Notes: a model not told the origin generated them from the sequence alone. A stretch of DNA of 32,055 nt from Promethearchaeota archaeon (GCA_016839635.1 JAEOTV010000279.1:1-32055); one strand, 5' to 3'; counted from the first letter of the stretch, positions 6,974 to 15,697 are shown. Made by a program: numbers and translations.

Positions 6974-7192
6974 GTGGGTTTAGAGGTATTAAATAAAAAG
7001 ATTCAAATTGGTGGAGCTAAATTAGATGGATCAGATAGTTTTTTAAACATTTCAAATTTAACTATACCATTCTCAATCATCTTTAGTAAAAACACTAATC
7101 CAGATATTTATTCTGGAGAAGAATCTATAGGTTTTAAGGAAAGAGATTCAAAATTCCAACAAATTCTAATATCTGAATTTATATCCGAATAA
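6974..7192 (+). CDS. Small protein, member D of a four-copy paralogous family
   Basis: A 72-residue protein starting at a GTG, with TGTGAGAT as Shine-Dalgarno sequence ten bases before. It carries the full family pattern: LNISNLTIPFSIIF, a spacer, NPDIYSGEESIGFKERDSKF, and ILISEFISE. It is closest to member A in the DIYSG motif and closest to member C in NISNL and SKF, linking the family. There is no signal peptide, Cys cluster or membrane segment. The function is unknown. The following DUF998-like gene begins 97 bases later behind its own TATA-like element. Confidence 0.65.
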   Translation: MGLEVLNKKIQIGGAKLDGSDSFLNISNLTIPFSIIFSKNTNPDIYSGEESIGFKERDSKFQQILISEFISE

Positions 7193-7289
7193 TTAATCTA
7201 TAAGCAATCTTTCTAATTCTATTAAATATAAATACTACTTCTGATCTATATATTTTTAAAAATTAATTTCAAAATCAGGTTGATAAGAA

Positions 7290-7925
7290 ATGATGGAAAA
7301 ATTTGATAAGGTTTTTGAAAAACTTCACGCTAGTTATTTTGGAATAATAGGAGTAATAGTTTTTCTTGTTGGTGCAATCCCGGCAATGTTAGTCCACCCT
7401 GGTTTCAATTTCGTTGATGTCTTTATAAGTGATTTGGCTGTACCAGGAGATAATATCTTATCTATTTTCTTCGTAATTTGTTGGGTTTTAACGGGAGTAT
7501 TTATGATACCTTTTATCATAGGGTTTACTCGATATTTGCAGGAAAAAGGTGCTTCTAATAAGGGAACAGGAATTGCTTGTATATTAGGACTTATTTCATC
7601 TATAGGTCTTTTATTAATAGCATTATTCAATGTGAGAGACTTCAATCTTATGCATACACTTGCACAATACGTCTTTTTCTTTCCGGGGATTATATATTTA
7701 TTTGGTTATGCCTATCTTGAATATAAATTATCAGATTTCCCACTATGGCAAGTGTTATTGAATGTAATTGTAGCTTTCTTTTTTCTATTATACCTAATAC
7801 TTTTTATAGTTAATAGAATAGAGCCAACTTTACTTCTTGAAGCAAAAGCTATTTCAGAATGGTTATTTCTTTTTGCTAACTTATTCTGGTTTATAGAAAC
7901 AGGAGTTTTTATCTTTAAAAAATAA
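7290..7925 (+). CDS. DUF998-like six-helix membrane protein
   Basis: A 211-residue integral membrane protein with about six hydrophobic segments (roughly 17-38, 54-80, 93-112, 124-143, 153-176 and 190-210). The pattern of a first helix ending GAIPAMLVHPGFNFVDVFISDLA, with a conserved Asp/Ser-containing loop, then a helix and a FTRYLQE loop, resembles DUF998 proteins, which are common in archaea and have no known function. Frag1/DRAM-like proteins share this topology and are the alternative. Two ATGs stand in tandem at 7290 and 7293. AGGTTGAT is the ribosome-binding site and a TATA-like CTATATATTTTTA lies at 7246-7258. The gene is convergent with the RING-like gene at 7954. Confidence 0.6.
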   Translation: MMEKFDKVFEKLHASYFGIIGVIVFLVGAIPAMLVHPGFNFVDVFISDLAVPGDNILSIFFVICWVLTGVFMIPFIIGFTRYLQEKGASNKGTGIACILGLISSIGLLLIALFNVRDFNLMHTLAQYVFFFPGIIYLFGYAYLEYKLSDFPLWQVLLNVIVAFFFLLYLILFIVNRIEPTLLLEAKAISEWLFLFANLFWFIETGVFIFKK

Positions 7926-7953
7926 GCAAATTTACCCCTTTTTTTATTTTTTA

Positions 7954-8268
7954 TCATTTTCTTACAGGGATAATCTTATTTGGGTAAAGAAAAACATTTT
8001 GGCACATAGGACATGCATTATATTTTTGCAACCAAGAAGAAACGCATTTATAATGATACAAACCTCCACAATAAGAACATCTAATGGATTTATGTCTATT
8101 TGGATCAACAATTTTATGACAAATTATACATTGGGCTTTTTTCATCACATCTCCAGGGTTATACTGAAATTTTTTTCCACAGAAACAACAATAAAATGTC
8201 TGGTAGCTTCTAGATTTGGGTAATCTCTTCCCACAATAAGGACAAAAATTGTAGATTTTTTCAGACAA
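7954..8268 (-). CDS. Zinc-ribbon plus RING-type (C4HC3) small protein
   Basis: A 104-residue protein made almost entirely of zinc motifs. Residues 9-30 form a zinc ribbon (C9-x2-C12, C27-x2-C30). Residues 47-89 give C47-x2-C50-x13-C64-x2-C67-x4-H72-x2-C75-x10-C86-x2-C89, a cross-brace pattern ending HYKCVSSWLQKYNACPMC, very like the second half of eukaryotic RING fingers. RING proteins recruit ubiquitin E2 enzymes. Small RING proteins occur beside ubiquitin-like systems in some Asgard and related archaea, so an E3-like role is possible, but no ubiquitin, E1 or E2 gene lies in this window. The C4HC3 order also fits PHD or RINGv folds. The start is a TTG at 8268 with a perfect GGTGAT ribosome-binding site six bases upstream. 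Confidence 0.7.
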   Translation of the reverse strand: MSEKIYNFCPYCGKRLPKSRSYQTFYCCFCGKKFQYNPGDVMKKAQCIICHKIVDPNRHKSIRCSYCGGLYHYKCVSSWLQKYNACPMCQNVFLYPNKIIPVRK

Positions 8269-8371
8269 AAGTGAATCACCTAAAACTAATTCTTTATTTC
8301 TAACTAGATCTAAATCGAAATAATTATAAAATGATAATTAGTCCAATTTTTAATAAGAAATTTGAGAATTA

Positions 8372-9166
8372 TCACATCTTATATTTGTTAATAAATTCTT
8401 TCAATGGGGCAGTATATTCTTCTTTAAACAAGAAGATATTATTATGGTTAGCACCTTCAATCAAGACTAATTCCTTTTCAACTCCTTTAGGAATATTATT
8501 ATAAATTGAGTTGCTTTCGGAATATGGAATTAAAAAGTCTTGAGTACCATGAATTATTAAGACTGGTTTTTGAAATTTCCTAATCCTAGTATCATTTGAA
8601 TATTCTTTTAATCCCTCAGGAGTAACATCTGGACCAGTAACCCTAAATACGTTTGTCATCATATAGTACATGCTTGCAAATCCACTTGAAAATATTACTC
8701 CTTTTAAATTGTCAGGATTATGAAAACCTATTTCTGAAATACATACACTCCCGATTGAACGCCCCAATAAAAAGAGAGAGTCTATTATTTTATTTTTAAT
8801 CATCCATTTATGGAATTCATAGTAAATTGGTATCGCATCAGAAATCAAGCCACTATAGATTGGTTTACCTGAGCTAAATCCATAACCTCGATAATCAATA
8901 ACAGCTAAATTGACTCCACAATCAAAAAAAAAATCAACTGCACCATAATATTCGCTTGCTAATTCCCCATTTCCATGAAATAAAAGAATCGTTGGAAGGT
9001 TTTTATCATTCAAATAGAAATAACCAGCTATAGTAATCTTTTTAGAAAGTTTAAAGCGGAGTTCTTTGATAAATGAATCTGGAAATATTTCTAATGGCAC
9101 ATTTCGTGGAGGAAAAAAGATTTGTTGAGAAACAGTTGGATTATCAATAAATGATTTTTTTACCAT
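8372..9166 (-). CDS. Alpha/beta hydrolase, ABHD13/BEM46-like
   Basis: A 264-residue serine hydrolase. It shows the oxyanion-loop motif LLFHGNGELASEY (about 61-73), a DYRGYGFSSG segment (91-100), the nucleophile elbow G-R-S137-I-G, the acid in HGTQD210 and the His in GANH241. The HGN plus DYRGYG pattern matches the BEM46/ABHD13 branch, whose members act on lipids or acyl esters; the substrate here is unknown. There is no signal peptide, so it is likely cytosolic. It precedes the RING-like gene in the same direction, but a 103-base gap and an AT-rich stretch suggest a separate promoter. Confidence 0.8.
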   Translation of the reverse strand: MVKKSFIDNPTVSQQIFFPPRNVPLEIFPDSFIKELRFKLSKKITIAGYFYLNDKNLPTILLFHGNGELASEYYGAVDFFFDCGVNLAVIDYRGYGFSSGKPIYSGLISDAIPIYYEFHKWMIKNKIIDSLFLLGRSIGSVCISEIGFHNPDNLKGVIFSSGFASMYYMMTNVFRVTGPDVTPEGLKEYSNDTRIRKFQKPVLIIHGTQDFLIPYSESNSIYNNIPKGVEKELVLIEGANHNNIFLFKEEYTAPLKEFINKYKM

Positions 9167-9319
9167 ATAAACTCACATTCTATTACTATATACAACATTT
9201 ACGCTAATACATATATTCTTTATTAATAAAAAAATTTACAAAAATGGAAATTTTTAAATAAAATTGTAATAGATAACTACTTACCGTAAATCCAATTTTA
9301 AAAAAATAAAAAGGAAAAG

Positions 9320-9637
9320 ATGATTATGGGAATTTTATTAATCACGACTTGGTATCCCCCCCATAAAACAATTGACGTTGCTAAACTGATTCTAAAACAG
9401 CCAAGAGAAATACCGCATATTACAAAATGGCGTGTTTATAATACCACTGATGGGAAAGATGGAATGAAGCAATACCACTTAGTTTATACTGAAAGAGGAA
9501 AGATAGAAGAGGCATCAATGGCTATCTATAAATATTTTCTGCCTTTTATAAGCCAAATTGAGGGGTATTACATGAAAACAGAATCTCTACTTGGAGTTTC
9601 AGATTCCTATAAGATGATAGGAATGAAATGGGAGTAA
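9320..9637 (+). CDS. Conserved-looking hypothetical protein, ferredoxin-like alpha/beta
   Basis: A 105-residue soluble protein that I cannot place. It starts with a hydrophobic strand followed by TTWYPPHKTIDVAKLIL, then a helix, a second strand region (ITKWRVYNTTDGKDG), a third (KQYHLVYTERG), a helix (IEEASMAIYKYFLPF), and a fourth strand (EGYYMKTESLLG). This beta-alpha-beta-beta-alpha-beta order resembles ferredoxin-like or dimeric alpha/beta-barrel folds. Two start codons are possible: the ATG at 9320, with AAGGA upstream, and the ATG at 9326, which gives MGILLITTWYP. It stands alone between two leftward genes. The prediction is by eye. Confidence 0.6.
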   Translation: MIMGILLITTWYPPHKTIDVAKLILKQPREIPHITKWRVYNTTDGKDGMKQYHLVYTERGKIEEASMAIYKYFLPFISQIEGYYMKTESLLGVSDSYKMIGMKWE

Positions 9638-9743
9638 TCTAAATCATAAATTAAATTACCTTTTTTTTATATTTATTCGATCTTGCTTCTCTTATAGTAG
9701 AATAAAATTAAAATAAAACTAGATTTTCTAAGTTTGTTAATAT

Positions 9744-10490
9744 TCATTTTGCTTTTCCTTGGCTGGCAACGGCTTCTATTGCCTTTTCAATTTCTTCTTG
9801 GTCACCTAAATAATAATGTGTAATTGGTTTCAAGTCATCATCTAACTCATATACCAAGGGTACTCCTGTAGGAATATTTAATTTCACTACTTCTTCATTG
9901 GGCATGTTATCAAGATACTTCACGAGTGCTCTCAAGCTATTCCCATGAGCCGATATTAATATTTTCTTACCAGCTTTTATAGTTGGAGTAATAACATCAT
10001 GCCAATAGGGTAAGACTCTTGCTACTGTGTCTTTTAAACATTCAGTTAAAGGGATCTCATCAGGCTTTAAATCTGCATATTTTTTTTCATTTCCAGGATA
10101 TCTTGGATCGGTAGTCTTAAGAGCTGGAGGGGGAATATCATAGCTTCTTCTCCAGATTAATACCTGTTCTTCACCCATTTCAGCTGCCATGTTTGATTTG
10201 AAATAACCCTGCAAAGCACCATAGTGCCTTTCATTTAATCGCCATGATCGGTAGACAGGAATCCACATTAAGTCCATTTCATCCAATACAATCCATAATG
10301 TTCGAATTCCTCTCTTTAATACTGATGTATAGGCAATATCAAATGTGTATCCTCCTTCTGATAATAATTTAGCAGCTTCCTTCGCTTCTTGAATTCCTTT
10401 TTCTGAAAGATCTACATCAGTCCAACCAGTAAATCTATTCTCTTTATTCCAAGTGCTTTCCCCATGCCTTAAAAGTACTAGTTTATACAT
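9744..10490 (-). CDS. gpmA: 2,3-bisphosphoglycerate-dependent phosphoglycerate mutase
   Basis: A 248-residue glycolytic/gluconeogenic enzyme interconverting 3- and 2-phosphoglycerate. The signature is complete: LLRHGEST with the phospho-His H9, [28 protein letters not shown] with E87 and neighbouring Arg, and [10 protein letters not shown] with H182. The length matches the bacterial dPGM family. Many archaea use the unrelated cofactor-independent enzyme, so a bacterial-type gpmA here may come from transfer. The gene is monocistronic, divergent from the gene at 10617, with several AT-rich TATA candidates between them. Confidence 0.93.
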   Translation of the reverse strand: MYKLVLLRHGESTWNKENRFTGWTDVDLSEKGIQEAKEAAKLLSEGGYTFDIAYTSVLKRGIRTLWIVLDEMDLMWIPVYRSWRLNERHYGALQGYFKSNMAAEMGEEQVLIWRRSYDIPPPALKTTDPRYPGNEKKYADLKPDEIPLTECLKDTVARVLPYWHDVITPTIKAGKKILISAHGNSLRALVKYLDNMPNEEVVKLNIPTGVPLVYELDDDLKPITHYYLGDQEEIEKAIEAVASQGKAK

Positions 10491-10616
10491 AATTAATCAT
10501 ATTCTTAAATTATAATTATCGTAATATGTAATAATTTTAAAACTTAATATATATCTCTTTACTTTTTATTTCATATATGTATTCTTCACATAAGATTTAT
10601 ACTAGAGAGATTTAAT

Positions 10617-11303
10617 TTGAAGGAAAACGGAATTTTAAAAGGAGCTCCGAGGAAAGAAGAAAACTGGAAGAGAATCAAGTTTGGTGAGCCTTTTAAGAAA
10701 GCATTAGATCGGTTCAGAGAAAATGTTCAGGATCGAAATGATTTTGATCCAACTTCATTACTTCAATTTGGATTGTTTATGTCTATGGCTGTTATCAATA
10801 TTTTAAAAGAAAATGAAGCTGCTTTCGGAATTGAAGGGCAAAAAGTAGTTAATGAAGCTCTAATAAAGACGGGATATGAGATGGGAAAACAAATTGCTGA
10901 AAATGTTGAAATCCCCCCCGATGTTTCTGATATTGAATTAATGAGTTTTTTGGCAACTATAATTAATACCCAAGCATGGACCTCTGTAGAAGATCCTGAG
11001 ATAGATAATAAAGACACATGCTCTTTTAACATTTTATGGTGCCCACTCCAAGATATTTATTCTGCTTTTGATTGTAGAGTACAAAGATATCTAGTACAAG
11101 GAATAATCGATTATTTTAAAGATAATCTTCTTAAAGCAGAATTTCAAATAGAATTTAAACATACAATTCCCGCTGGTGCTGAAAATTGTCGATTTGTAAT
11201 AGAAAGGAAATATCCTGGAGAACAAGATAAATGGGAGAGTTATTCACGATTGTTAGAGCGTATAGCGTTAAAAAGGTTAAAAGAGAGAAAGAAAAAGGAT
11301 TAA
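10617..11303 (+). CDS. L-2-amino-thiazoline-4-carboxylic acid hydrolase-like protein
   Basis: A 228-residue soluble protein starting at TTG, 15-20 bases after a TTTATA element at about 10592, so nearly leaderless. The central part is helical. The segment NTCSFNILWCPLQDIYSAFDCRVQRYLVQGIIDYF (beginning about residue 136) has the strand, Cys-Pro, helix, D-C pattern I associate with the ATC-hydrolase family (PF14196), and the C-terminal strand region RFVIERK fits. The bacterial enzyme opens a thiazoline ring to make cysteine derivatives; archaeal relatives are uncharacterised and may do something else. V4R or methanogen-type ligand-binding domains were considered and fit less well. The C-terminus is very basic (RLKERKKKD). 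Confidence 0.5.
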   Translation: MKENGILKGAPRKEENWKRIKFGEPFKKALDRFRENVQDRNDFDPTSLLQFGLFMSMAVINILKENEAAFGIEGQKVVNEALIKTGYEMGKQIAENVEIPPDVSDIELMSFLATIINTQAWTSVEDPEIDNKDTCSFNILWCPLQDIYSAFDCRVQRYLVQGIIDYFKDNLLKAEFQIEFKHTIPAGAENCRFVIERKYPGEQDKWESYSRLLERIALKRLKERKKKD

Positions 11304-11381
11304 TATTACTTGAAGAAAAGTAGTCGAAACAAAAATCTCTTTAGATTTAATTTATATAGTCAATTCTTTTTGTTCTCATAA

Positions 11382-12260
11382 TTAATTGTTTTTAAATTTG
11401 TCAATATCATATGGTATTCTCTCGCCTGTATCAACTATCCTTCTCATAGCCTTTTTCTTACTTTCTTCTATTGCTTTTTGAGCAGGTTGATATTTTCGAG
11501 CAGGTGATCCAAAATATATCCAATCAGGCTCTAAAATTTGATTTATATGGGTAATTGTCCATACACCTAATGTTGTCCCTTTTCCTATTATTGTACCAGG
11601 TGCCACAATAGAATTTCCTCCAAGAACCACATGAGGTCCAATAATGACTTTTTTAATTAATAGAAAGTCTTGATTTTCAATTCTGATAATTAGACTTGAA
11701 AAGATTTGAGCACCTTGCCCTATCATAATATTATTTCCATACTCAATAAACTCTACATCACTCCAGCCATCAAACATGGTACTCTTAAAATCTGCTGAAA
11801 CATCACACATTTTGAAAGCAAAATTACTTACCCAAGGAAAACAAAAATTATTCCAAATCCAGAATATGAATTTTTTAACAGTAACTCTATAACAAAAATA
11901 TCTATAATCCCGATTCTTTCTTTCAATTCTAAAAAGGCCCTCAACAGGTTTATGAATTAATTTTAGGATAATTAATATTAATTTTCCTAACAATAAACTA
12001 ATAAGAAGATAAGAGCCCCACCATGCCATTATATCTATAAAAATTAGTAATATTCTCCAATGAAAAATATTTGAATCTAAAGCAAAACTGAAGAAGGTTA
12101 AAATCATAACTGTAGGCATAATAAGTGTGAAAATGTGAAGAAAAAGATAAAGAAAAATAGAAGTAAAAGTCCATTTAAATCCATTAGTTGTTATTGGTAT
12201 TTTTGTTATATCAATTGGTAAACTATCCTCATTTTTCTGCTCAGTTGATTCATTTCCCAT
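11382..12260 (-). CDS. Membrane-anchored left-handed beta-helix (hexapeptide-repeat) protein
   Basis: A 292-residue protein with two or three membrane helices (roughly 27-60 and 68-100) followed by a linker (LIHKPVEGLFRIERKNRDYRY) and a hexapeptide-repeat left-handed beta-helix (about 160-265: GQGAQIFSS, IGPHVVLGGNSIVAPGTIIG, KGTTLGVW), ending in FGSPARK, a typical turn of acyltransferase-like beta-helices. It is one more copy of the module found twice in the preceding gene, and resembles the terminal domain of Pls-type NRPS proteins (TIGR02353). Acyltransferase activity is inferred from the fold. The start has a very strong GGGGGAG ribosome-binding site and overlaps the upstream gene by 11 bases, so the two are translationally coupled. 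Confidence 0.65.
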   Translation of the reverse strand: MGNESTEQKNEDSLPIDITKIPITTNGFKWTFTSIFLYLFLHIFTLIMPTVMILTFFSFALDSNIFHWRILLIFIDIMAWWGSYLLISLLLGKLILIILKLIHKPVEGLFRIERKNRDYRYFCYRVTVKKFIFWIWNNFCFPWVSNFAFKMCDVSADFKSTMFDGWSDVEFIEYGNNIMIGQGAQIFSSLIIRIENQDFLLIKKVIIGPHVVLGGNSIVAPGTIIGKGTTLGVWTITHINQILEPDWIYFGSPARKYQPAQKAIEESKKKAMRRIVDTGERIPYDIDKFKNN

Positions 12261-13845
12261 TAGATTCTCCCCCAGTAAATCTATGAATTTCTTCTGATTT
12301 CAGTTTTTTTGCCGGAAACTTCCCATATATTCCATTCATACCTACCCTATCATATTTTAAAGTCGCTGAAAGAGGTAATATTGTTGAATCATCTTCCATC
12401 TTTAAACCTGGCATTGCTCCATTTGATAAACTGAAAACACAATTATTTCCCATATCCACCCCAAAAAAAGTTAAATTTTCTTCTCCATAAACTCCATCGA
12501 CTAAATGATTGCTAATATGAGAAAAAGTTCCAATATAACAATTCCTACCAAAATCGATATGACTATGGAAAAATGTATCTTCAAAAACAGTTCCTTTCCC
12601 AACTTTATTTGACCCAATAAATCTTAATTCCCAATTAAGAAGCCAAGGAAATGGGGACCTAATAAAAGCAAAAATAGGGTATTTAAATAAAAAAGATCTA
12701 AAATGGTAGTAATTTAACACATGAGAGCTTTCATCTAAATTTCGATCAAAAACACCTTGGGTAGGGCCTCTTTTATCTGCAATATTATAAAACCATTTAG
12801 TAAATAATGCTACAAAAAATAAATGTAAAAGATATGTGGCTACAAAAATTAGCGGAGTGAGGATTAATATGGTAATTATTAAAGGTTCTGAAAATAAGGT
12901 TAAAGATAAAGGGATTGAGAAAAAATTTGGGATTAATATAATAAAAAGAAAGAAGAAAAATATGAATCCCGGTAATATAAAAGAACAACCGATTATTATC
13001 CAACCTGAAATAATATAAAAGTGAAATGGCACAGACATTTCTTTAGCATGTGATCTTAGATATTCTTCATCATATTCTTCTAAAATCTTCTTATCAAAAA
13101 TAACTTCTCTGAATTGATCAATCTTACTAATACACTTTGGTTCCTCAATCTTTTTTGCAGGATTTCCACGATAAACTGAATTGGACTCTAATCTTTGATC
13201 TATTGTCGTCATAGAAATGGCATCTAAAATGCTACTAGCCCCTATTTTTGTACCAGGTAATACAATAGAATGAGCACCTATTATTACATTATCTTGTAAG
13301 GAGACTCTCTTTAGGATTAATTTGTTTTTAATAATAATATTAGATATGACAAAACTTCCTTGACCAATTTTAATATTTTTTCCAAATTCAATAAATTCGC
13401 AATCAATCCATCCGTCATTCAATGAGTTTGAAAATGAAGTTTTAACACCGAGAATTTTTAAGACTAAAGTTTCAAGTAAGGGTAAGGACAACTGCCGTGC
13501 TAACCAAGTTGGCCATTTTCTTATAAGTGCCCTTAAACTCCAATAACAGTAGTCCTTATCACTCCTATTTCTTAGGAAAACCCCTTCACGTGGTTTATGG
13601 ATTAAGTTTATGAACAATAAAAAAATTCTTGCTACTATTGCTGAACTGATTATTAGAATAATAATCCCAAAAAAGAAAACAAAGGGAAAGAGTATATAAA
13701 ATAATAAATCAAGATTAGGAAAGAATTGCCAAAAATACCACATCAATATTAATGGAGGTTGAGCAGATAATACAATAATCACAAGATAAAGAATCAGATA
13801 TTTTTTCTTAGCAAGAGTATTGGTTGTTCGTGGACCTACTCTCAA
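12250..13845 (-). CDS. Two-module membrane/beta-helix protein resembling NRPS terminal domain
   Basis: A 531-residue membrane protein with two repeats of the same module. Module 1: membrane helices (15-82), the linker LIHKPREGVFLRNRSDKDY (81-99), then a beta-helix (about 150-230) ending YRGNPAKK. Module 2: membrane helices (275-350), the linker RGPTQGVFDRN, then a beta-helix (about 412-512) ending GKFPAKK. With the overlapping gene at 11382 there are three modules, recalling the repeated hexapeptide/membrane region at the C-terminus of Pls-like peptide synthetases, but with no adenylation or carrier domain. The start at 13845 (TTG) is doubtful. The frame is open upstream with an AGTGAT ribosome-binding site placed for an ATT at about 13863, so the N-terminus may be six residues longer. 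Confidence 0.65.
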   Translation of the reverse strand: MRVGPRTTNTLAKKKYLILYLVIIVLSAQPPLILMWYFWQFFPNLDLLFYILFPFVFFFGIIILIISSAIVARIFLLFINLIHKPREGVFLRNRSDKDYCYWSLRALIRKWPTWLARQLSLPLLETLVLKILGVKTSFSNSLNDGWIDCEFIEFGKNIKIGQGSFVISNIIIKNKLILKRVSLQDNVIIGAHSIVLPGTKIGASSILDAISMTTIDQRLESNSVYRGNPAKKIEEPKCISKIDQFREVIFDKKILEEYDEEYLRSHAKEMSVPFHFYIISGWIIIGCSFILPGFIFFFFLFIILIPNFFSIPLSLTLFSEPLIITILILTPLIFVATYLLHLFFVALFTKWFYNIADKRGPTQGVFDRNLDESSHVLNYYHFRSFLFKYPIFAFIRSPFPWLLNWELRFIGSNKVGKGTVFEDTFFHSHIDFGRNCYIGTFSHISNHLVDGVYGEENLTFFGVDMGNNCVFSLSNGAMPGLKMEDDSTILPLSATLKYDRVGMNGIYGKFPAKKLKSEEIHRFTGGESNGK

Positions 13846-14091
13846 AGATGCTGGTATCGAAATTTCAAAATCACTTTAATTTACTCTATTGATAGGTCTG
13901 ATTATAGGGAATTCAGCACTTTACTTTATGTAATTAAAAGAATAATTTTAACATAGTTATTTATTTTTATCTTTTTGAAAAATTTGGTTTTACGAGTTTT
14001 TATTATAAAAAAGTAGATTGAAATTCTATTTACTATTAATCCTATTAATATTGAAAAAATTTTAAAAAACTAAACTAATGAGGATTAAATA

Positions 14092-15624
14092 ATGAGTGAA
14101 CCATTTTTTTGGTGGACAGAGGAACAATTGAAAATTTCTAAGAGAGTACGTGAGTTTGTTGAAAATAATATTGAAGAAGCAGAATATTATTTTTGGAAAA
14201 AAAAATTCCCTTGGTCACTAGTAAAAAAAGTAGCTAAAGAAGGTTTTTTTGGCGCAGGTGTTCCAAAAGAATATGGGGGTTTGGAATTAGGTGCTACAGG
14301 AAGTTGTATTGTAGCTGAGCAATTAGGTCGTCTTTACTCTGTTGGGCATGTTTTTACGGTAAGTATGTTGGCTGGAATGGAGCAAATTTTGCGATATGCC
14401 ACTGAAGAACAAAAAAGTAAATGGCTTCCAAAATTAGCTAAGGGTGAAGAATTAGGTGCTGTGTGCATAACAGAACCGTTTGCAGGCTCTGATGCGGCTA
14501 ATGTTTTCACTTCAGCTAAAAAGGATGGAGAAGAATGGATAATCAATGGGAAAAAAAGGTATATTACTGGTGCGGGGGTTTCTGATAGATATTTCATTTA
14601 TGCTAAGACTAGTGATGATCCTGCTATTCGTAAACAATATGGACATATAACTTCATTTATTGTTGAAAAAGGTACTCCTGGTTTTTCATTAGAGAGGATT
14701 AATCCCTTAATAGGGCTTGATAATGTTCCCAATGGCTATTTAGATTTTGATCATGTAAGAATACCTGATGAAAATCGTATAGGCGCTGTAGGAAAAGGTT
14801 GGAATGTAATGATGGCGGGATTGAATTTTGAGAGATTAATTGGATCTGCTGTTTTTGGAGGAATGTTTGAAGATATGATTCAATTACTTTTTCATTTTAC
14901 TCAAAGACGAGTCCAATTTAATCGAACAACTAATCAATTTCCCGGTGTCCAAGCAGGAATTGCTGAAATAATTTCTAAATTTAAAGTTGCTAGAACATTT
15001 GCTTATTATTGTGCAAAACTATTGGATGATGGTAAAGAACCTATGGTTGAAGCCTCAGTTGCAAAATTGATGACCACTGAATTTGGTCGAGATTGTGCTT
15101 TAAAAGCTATTCAGATTTTAGGAGGAGATGGTTTGACGAGGTTTTATCAAGCAGAGCGCTTTTTACGTGATGCTAAAATCGGTGAGATCGTAGCAGGAAC
15201 TACTGAAGTTCAAAAAATGATAATTTATCGTTTCTCTGCTATGCTTCCCAGATATAATAGTTCTATAAGATTTAGATGGGATGAAGAAGTTAAAGCCCCA
15301 TTAATATCAATGAAAGATTCTAAATTCAATGGTCTAGAATTGAACGAGGAAAATATTTTAAAAGTAATTGCTCACGATTACAAAATTAACCCTGGTTTAT
15401 ATATGACTCCAGATGATGTAAGAGAGGATATTGGAGGGGGAAGTCGTTCTACAATAAGGAAGATTTTTGATACTTTAGAGAATCAAAAATTAATTGTATG
15501 CCATAAAGATAGACAAGGCAAAATAGTATTGGTAAAAGCAACTTATGAGGGATTGCAAAAAGCTTTTCCAAAAGAGCATTATCAATGGTTTCCTGAATGG
15601 TATGATGATTCTGATAAATTCTAA
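14092..15624 (+). CDS. Acyl-CoA dehydrogenase with C-terminal winged-helix-like extension
   Basis: A 510-residue FAD enzyme oxidising acyl-CoA at the alpha-beta bond. Residues 1-385 form the standard ACAD fold: the helical N-domain with GVPKEYGG, CITEPFAGSDAANV in the beta domain (125-138), and EIVAGTTEVQK near 365-375. The medium-chain catalytic Glu position in that last motif is Ala, but E247 in LNFERL sits where isovaleryl- and long-chain-type enzymes carry their base, so it should be active. Residues about 417-490 are extra: MTPDDVREDIGGGSRSTIRKIFDTLENQKLIV looks like a winged-helix domain with a strand pair after it. Its role is unknown. No electron-transfer flavoprotein genes are adjacent. 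The ATG at 14092 follows GAGGAT. Confidence 0.88.
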   Translation: MSEPFFWWTEEQLKISKRVREFVENNIEEAEYYFWKKKFPWSLVKKVAKEGFFGAGVPKEYGGLELGATGSCIVAEQLGRLYSVGHVFTVSMLAGMEQILRYATEEQKSKWLPKLAKGEELGAVCITEPFAGSDAANVFTSAKKDGEEWIINGKKRYITGAGVSDRYFIYAKTSDDPAIRKQYGHITSFIVEKGTPGFSLERINPLIGLDNVPNGYLDFDHVRIPDENRIGAVGKGWNVMMAGLNFERLIGSAVFGGMFEDMIQLLFHFTQRRVQFNRTTNQFPGVQAGIAEIISKFKVARTFAYYCAKLLDDGKEPMVEASVAKLMTTEFGRDCALKAIQILGGDGLTRFYQAERFLRDAKIGEIVAGTTEVQKMIIYRFSAMLPRYNSSIRFRWDEEVKAPLISMKDSKFNGLELNEENILKVIAHDYKINPGLYMTPDDVREDIGGGSRSTIRKIFDTLENQKLIVCHKDRQGKIVLVKATYEGLQKAFPKEHYQWFPEWYDDSDKF

Positions 15625-15697
15625 ATAAAAAATCTATCCTAAGTCTTTTTTTTCAATTTTTTTTTATTCTTATTAAAAATAGATTGAAGATTGATGG

